Notes under the pieces: generated by a model | The model's input: the letters and a program-made list of their open reading frames with translations, nothing else | The model's database searches: none | Told to the model about the DNA's origin: nothing | DNA from: Oscillospiraceae bacterium | GTDB taxonomy: Bacteria; Bacillota; Clostridia; Oscillospirales; Acutalibacteraceae | Assembly: GCA_902761265.1 (NCBI GenBank) | Contig: CACWJV010000031.1 | Span: 1 to 19,711, forward strand | Reading direction: 5' to 3' | DNA: 19,711 nt | Position numbers and translations under genes: made by a program | In this document: one piece after another, positions 16,395 to 19,711 of the stretch | How positions within the stretch are numbered: the stretch's first letter is position 1 | Layout of the letters: every line of letters begins with the position of its first letter

Positions 16395-17324
16395 TCAATA
16401 CTCGATCGAATAGTCGTCGATGAAGGTCATGCCGACCTGCGCGTCCAAAGTGACCAGCACTTTGGCTGTCACATTCAGAATGCTCGGCAGCGTGTACAGC
16501 GTGTGTACCATATTGCCGGTGGATTTTTCGATCTTCGCTTCGATTGTGGCGTCATAATACGTCACGCTGAAATCCTGAACCACGGAGGCGGCCTGCTTGA
16601 TCTCTTCGCCCTTCATAATCGTAAAGGCACTGCCGACGCCGTTGGTGGTCGGGTCTTTGGATTCTTTGAATTTCAGCTTGATGTTGTAGTAGGTGCCGTC
16701 GTCGGTGCAGGTCGCTTCGGCAATGTCCGCTGCCGTGGCGGCGGAAACGACCTTGCTGCCCTTGACGGGATAGTTGGCGATAATCTCTTCGCTGCCGTTC
16801 CAGGTGATCGGCGTTTCGTCCTTTTTCAGGAAGGTGTTGATCAAGCCCTTACCGATGGACTGCAGCGCGGAGGGAACGACTAACTTTTCTTCGTTGTGCT
16901 GCAAATCTTCCCAGTTGCGCGTCACGCTCTTGGCGTTTGTTTTGATCTTGTTGGCGCTCGTGTTATACAGCTTGAGGATGTCCGCCGTGCTGGTCGGCGC
17001 GGAGGAAGCCGGCGCGGCCGGAGCGGCGGTAGTATCTTCGGCTGCGGGAGCGGCCGGCGCGGTGGTAGCCGCAGGATCGGCAGGCGCAGCGGGCGTATCC
17101 GCCGGGGCGGCAGTCGGCGCCTCGGTCGGCGCAGGCGCGGCGGTTGGTGCGGCGGTGGGCGCGGCAACAGGCGCAACGGTCTGCGGCGCTTCGGTTACGG
17201 TGCCGTTATGGTTGATTTGGATATTATTGGTCGTGCCGATGAAATAGCCGAAGCTGAATACAAGAATCAGCGCGACGGCGATGGCGATACCTTTTTTGAC
17301 AGATGGATCAAACATTTGTCTCAT
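16395..17324 (-). CDS. Membrane-anchored protein with Ala/Pro/Thr linker, unknown function
   Basis: A 309-aa protein. A single N-terminal membrane segment (about residues 12-30, IAIAVALILVFSFGYFIG) has positive charge before it, so the rest is outside. Residues 41-112 are an Ala/Pro/Thr linker, probably spanning the wall. The C-terminal domain (115-309) contains a VTRNWEDLQ block, TYYNIKLKFK and AKVLVTLDAQ, and looks like a compact alpha/beta sensor or binding domain. I do not recognise a named family. Start: ATG at 17324 has GAGG at 5 nt; the ATG three codons later (17315) has GGAAGG at 10 nt and is a fair alternative. It is transcribed from its own promoter and ended by its own terminator. 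Confidence 0.82.
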   Translation of the reverse strand: MRQMFDPSVKKGIAIAVALILVFSFGYFIGTTNNIQINHNGTVTEAPQTVAPVAAPTAAPTAAPAPTEAPTAAPADTPAAPADPAATTAPAAPAAEDTTAAPAAPASSAPTSTADILKLYNTSANKIKTNAKSVTRNWEDLQHNEEKLVVPSALQSIGKGLINTFLKKDETPITWNGSEEIIANYPVKGSKVVSAATAADIAEATCTDDGTYYNIKLKFKESKDPTTNGVGSAFTIMKGEEIKQAASVVQDFSVTYYDATIEAKIEKSTGNMVHTLYTLPSILNVTAKVLVTLDAQVGMTFIDDYSIEY

Positions 17325-17336
17325 TCCTTCCTCTTT

Positions 17337-17362
17337 GAAGCGGTAAAAAGCAATACCGCTTC
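17337..17362 (-). promoter_or_regulatory. 5' UTR hairpin just upstream of the Shine-Dalgarno
   Basis: A perfect 9-bp inverted repeat, GAAGCGGTA and TACCGCTTC, around an eight-base loop. It lies between the promoter at 17377-17405 and the AGAGGAAGG ribosome site. It has no T-run on the minus strand, so it is not a terminator. It could stabilise the 5' end of the mRNA or affect translation. Confidence 0.6.
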
Positions 17363-17376
17363 ATTTTACAAAACGT

Positions 17377-17405
17377 ATTATATAATACTTTCACATTTCA
17401 TGCAA
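17377..17405 (-). promoter_or_regulatory. Promoter of the Ala/Pro/Thr-linker membrane protein gene
   Basis: On the minus strand: TTGCAT (complement 17400-17405), 17-nt spacer, TATAAT (complement 17377-17382). The -10 is perfect and the -35 matches at three positions. Confidence 0.72.
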
Positions 17406-17412
17406 GGGGGAA

Positions 17413-17452
17413 CGCAAAAATTTTATCGGTTCCGCCATAGAAAATTTTTGCG
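17413..17452. promoter_or_regulatory. 12-bp inverted repeat between divergent promoters (possible operator)
   Basis: CGCAAAAATTTT (17413-17424) and its exact complement AAAATTTTTGCG (17441-17452) are separated by 16 bp. Neither predicted promoter would transcribe it, so a DNA-level role such as a regulator site, or bent A-tract DNA helping both promoters, fits better than an RNA hairpin. Confidence 0.55.
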
Positions 17453-17479
17453 GAATTTATGGTAAAATTGCCCGACCCG

Positions 17480-17488
17480 TGCTATAAT
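17480..17488 (+). promoter_or_regulatory. Extended -10 promoter of the membrane protein-murE operon
   Basis: TGCTATAAT combines an extended TGn element with a perfect -10 box (17483-17488). The -35 region at 17 nt is TGGTAA, a poor match, as is common for extended -10 promoters. The chosen start codon is 34 bp downstream. Confidence 0.68.
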
Positions 17489-17522
17489 AACATGATTCAT
17501 TATAATGGAAAGGAGTGTTCGC

Positions 17523-18248
17523 GTGAAAAAGCTCAACGCCATCGAGCCGTTGCCGAAAGCGGAGGAACGGATTTGGTGGGTCTGCCGGGTGCTGCTGTTT
17601 GTTTGGGGCGCCTGGGGCCTTTGCACAGGCTATACGTCACAATTCATTCAGGCGTGCTTTGCCATTGCGTTTACGCATCTTTGGGATTTGTTTCAGCTTT
17701 TGGGCGGCAAATCGTTTATCACGCGCTATCCCTACCGGCTGCAGACGGTGCTCAACTGCTTCATCTGCTTTGCCTGTGTGATCGGCACAACGCTCAACGC
17801 GCGCACAACCTTTTCCTATATTGATATCCCCGAGCACATCTTTGCCGGCTATCTCGCCTGCTACGGCGCTTACTTTTTGGGCGATCTGCTCCAAGGCAGA
17901 AAACGGCCGCTCAAGATTTCCGTCCACGCGGTGTTTTCGCTGTGCTTTGCGGTCACAGTGCTGGTCGGCTGGGAGTTTTATGAATTTACGATGGACCGAC
18001 TGTACGGCTTTGTGATGCAGCACGGACAGGAGGCGAACGGTCTGGGGCTGACCGACACGATGGTCGACCTCATCCTCGGCTCCGCCGGCGCCGTCGCCGC
18101 CATGCTGATCGAAGCGTTCAAGCGCTCCGGCCGCATCGGGAAAGACAAAGCAGCGGTTCGCGCGCGCTATGTGGCGCAGCGGGAAGCGTTTAAAAAAGAA
18201 AAAGACCGCCTTCTGCTGGAGGGCAAAGACGTAACAGAAAACCTTTGA
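17523..18248 (+). CDS. Integral membrane protein, DUF2238/YjdF-like
   Basis: A 241-aa protein with about five to six hydrophobic segments between residues 17 and 210, and a basic, charged cytoplasmic C-terminus. Blocks such as EHIFAGYLACYGAYFLGDLL, VGWEFYEFTMDRLYG and LTDTMVDLILGSAGA resemble the DUF2238/YjdF membrane proteins, but the match is from memory of the pattern. Function unknown. The start is GTG, chosen because AAAGGAG lies 7 nt upstream; an in-frame ATG at 17505 precedes that Shine-Dalgarno and lacks one of its own. The MurE-family gene starts 17 bp later, so the two form an operon and a cell-envelope role is conceivable. Confidence 0.78.
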   Translation: MKKLNAIEPLPKAEERIWWVCRVLLFVWGAWGLCTGYTSQFIQACFAIAFTHLWDLFQLLGGKSFITRYPYRLQTVLNCFICFACVIGTTLNARTTFSYIDIPEHIFAGYLACYGAYFLGDLLQGRKRPLKISVHAVFSLCFAVTVLVGWEFYEFTMDRLYGFVMQHGQEANGLGLTDTMVDLILGSAGAVAAMLIEAFKRSGRIGKDKAAVRARYVAQREAFKKEKDRLLLEGKDVTENL

Positions 18249-18265
18249 TCTCAAAGGAGGAACCC

Positions 18266-19711
18266 ATGCAACTGCAAGAAGTGTTACAGGGCGTCCATGT
18301 GTCGGGCGGGTTTGATCCCCTGCTCGACATCACCGACATCGCCTATGATTCCAGAAAGGCCTGTGCGGGCACCATGTTTGTGTGCCTGTCCGGTGCGCGC
18401 ACCGACGGCCATATTTTTGCCAAAAACGCCTATGACACCGGCTGCCGCATCTTTTTGTGTGAAAAGCCGATCGACGTGCCGGACGACGCGGTGATCCTCT
18501 CCTGCGCCGACACCCGTGCGGCGCTGGCGGTTTGCGCGTGCAACTTTTTCCGCCACCCGTACCGCGACATCAAGGTGATCGGCATTACGGGCACCAAGGG
18601 AAAAACCACCACGGCGCATATTATCAAAGCCGTGCTCGAGCACGCAGGCATCCCCACCGGCATCATCGGCACCGTGGGCGCGGCGTTTTGCAACAAGGTA
18701 TTGCCGACCGTCAACACCACGCCGGAAAGCTACGAGCTGCAAAAGCTGCTGCGCATGATGGCCGACGCCGGGTGCAAGGCCGCCGCGATCGAAGTGTCGT
18801 CGCTCGGGCTCAAGTTTCACCGCGTGGACGGTCTGCAGTTTGACACGGCCGTGTTCACCAATCTGTCGCCCGACCATATCGGCACGAACGAACACGACTC
18901 GTTTGAGGAATATGCCGGCTGGAAAAAGCAGTTGTTTGCCCATTGCGATTATGCCGTGCTCAACGGGGACGACCCGTTCAGCGAAACGATCGCACAGTTT
19001 TGTCCGTGTCCCAAAGTGACCTACGGCTTTTCGCAAAACGCCGACGTGCGGCTGCTGAACGCCGCCCGCAGCAAGCGGGACCATCAGCTCGGCGTTGCGT
19101 GCAGCGCTGTCCTTTGCGGGGAAGACTTTTCGTTTTTCCTCTCGCTCCCCGGCACAGTCAACGCCTATAACGCGCTGGCTGCCGCAGCGGTTGCCAAACG
19201 CTTCGGCGTTGCGAACGAAACGATCTGTGAAGCGCTCGCAAACGTCCATGTCAAGGGCCGCGGCGAGGTGGTGGACACCCACACACCCTACAGCGTAATC
19301 ATCGACTACGCCCACAACGGCGTCAGTCTCAAAAGCATCATCGAGACCGCCCGGGCGTATGACCACAACCGCATCATCGCGCTTTACGGTTCGGTCGGTT
19401 CGCGTACTGAGATCCGCCGCAAAGAGCTGGGCCTTGTTTCCGGCGCGCTGTGCGATCTGTCGATTCTGACAAGTGACGACCCGGAGTTTGAGGACCCCGA
19501 CCAAATCATCGCCGAAATCGCGCGCTATGTAGAGGAAGCCGGCGGCAAACACGTCGATATTCCCGACCGTGCCGAAGCGATCCGCTATGCGCTGTCGAAT
19601 GCCGAGCCGGGCGACATTCTGATCTTTGCCGGCAAGGGGCATGAGGAGTTTATGAAGGTGCGCGGCGAAAAACTGCCGTTTTCGGAGAAAAAAGTGATTT
19701 TTGAGTATCTG
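18266..19711 (+). CDS. murE: MurE-family UDP-MurNAc-tripeptide ligase (3' end cut by window)
   Basis: ATP-dependent Mur ligase that would add the third residue to UDP-MurNAc-Ala-Glu in the cytoplasm. 482 codons are visible with no stop; family proteins are about 480-500 aa, so it is nearly complete. Seen: YDSRKACAGTMFVCLSG (27-43), the ATP loop GITGTKGKTTTAH (106-118), NTTPES, EVSSLGLKFHRVDG, FTNLSPDHIG, an EEYAGWKKQLF block with the expected carbamylated-lysine position, GRGEVVD, DYAHNG and TSDDPEFEDP (402-411). Several differ from standard MurE: EVSSHAL lacks its His, the DNP motif is DDPE, and the GG.RD block reads YGSVGSRTEIRRKELG. It may be a paralogue or a ligase with another amino acid. 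AAAGGAGG lies 5 nt before the ATG. The symbol is by family. Confidence 0.85.
   Translation, partial: MQLQEVLQGVHVSGGFDPLLDITDIAYDSRKACAGTMFVCLSGARTDGHIFAKNAYDTGCRIFLCEKPIDVPDDAVILSCADTRAALAVCACNFFRHPYRDIKVIGITGTKGKTTTAHIIKAVLEHAGIPTGIIGTVGAAFCNKVLPTVNTTPESYELQKLLRMMADAGCKAAAIEVSSLGLKFHRVDGLQFDTAVFTNLSPDHIGTNEHDSFEEYAGWKKQLFAHCDYAVLNGDDPFSETIAQFCPCPKVTYGFSQNADVRLLNAARSKRDHQLGVACSAVLCGEDFSFFLSLPGTVNAYNALAAAAVAKRFGVANETICEALANVHVKGRGEVVDTHTPYSVIIDYAHNGVSLKSIIETARAYDHNRIIALYGSVGSRTEIRRKELGLVSGALCDLSILTSDDPEFEDPDQIIAEIARYVEEAGGKHVDIPDRAEAIRYALSNAEPGDILIFAGKGHEEFMKVRGEKLPFSEKKVIFEYL

Noticed and set aside
18284..19642. A 452-codon minus-strand frame opposite the MurE-family gene
   Set aside because: Shadow frame; the plus strand encodes clear Mur ligase motifs with a strong ribosome site.

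Overview
The window looks like chromosomal DNA from a member of the Bacillota, most likely class Clostridia (an Oscillospiraceae/Ruminococcaceae-like gut bacterium). The reasons are strong AAAGGAGG-type Shine-Dalgarno sites, a cysteine T-box leader, a DivIVA-domain gene, ackA, an EpsC-type cysE and GC-rich coding with short AT-rich promoters. No rRNA, tRNA, IS element, phage gene or CRISPR array was found.

Layout. (1) Positions 1-4245, minus strand: a consensus promoter and a Cys-specific T-box (UGC specifier) drive cysE and cysS. A transglutaminase-like gene, murI and the first codons of another gene follow. The transglutaminase-like gene is much richer in A+T than its neighbours. (2) 4243-5661, minus: a radical SAM/SPASM-type protein whose stop codon overlaps the -35 box of the T-box promoter. 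(3) 5828-11367, plus: a DUF218 (YdcF/SanA-like) protein, a SecB-like chaperone, a small acidic DUF1292 protein overlapping it, a DivIVA-domain protein, a large two-membrane-segment protein with twelve 11-residue Pro/Val/Glu repeats and a SipW-like outer domain, and a secreted alkaline phosphatase. (4) 11453-12712, minus: acetate kinase. (5) 12878-14419, plus: a secreted Cthe_2159-like carbohydrate-binding protein. (6) 14570-17324, minus: a membrane-anchored Ala/Pro/Thr-linker protein, a GPH-family sugar:cation symporter and a small zinc-ribbon protein. (7) 17523-19711, plus: an integral membrane protein and a MurE-family ligase cut by the window edge.

How the genes fit together: cysE and cysS both serve cysteine (synthesis and tRNA charging), so a T-box sensing uncharged tRNA-Cys is logical. 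murI and the MurE-type ligase belong to peptidoglycan precursor synthesis. AckA fits a fermentative anaerobe. The secreted phosphatase, the pectin-binder-like protein and the sugar symporter suggest use of extracellular substrates.

Most unusual points: (a) four intergenic or gene-end tracts built from different short words that all repeat with a period of about 7 bp, three of them in the cysE-cysS-murI cluster; (b) similar Phe/Leu/Arg-rich amphipathic C-terminal tails on two otherwise unrelated secreted proteins; (c) the DivIVA plus degenerate-SipW repeat protein pair; (d) a SecB-like protein in a Gram-positive context; (e) a perfect 12-bp inverted repeat between two divergent promoters; (f) a MurE homologue with several non-canonical signature motifs; (g) an alkaline phosphatase with an apparent His-to-Asp change at a zinc-ligand position.
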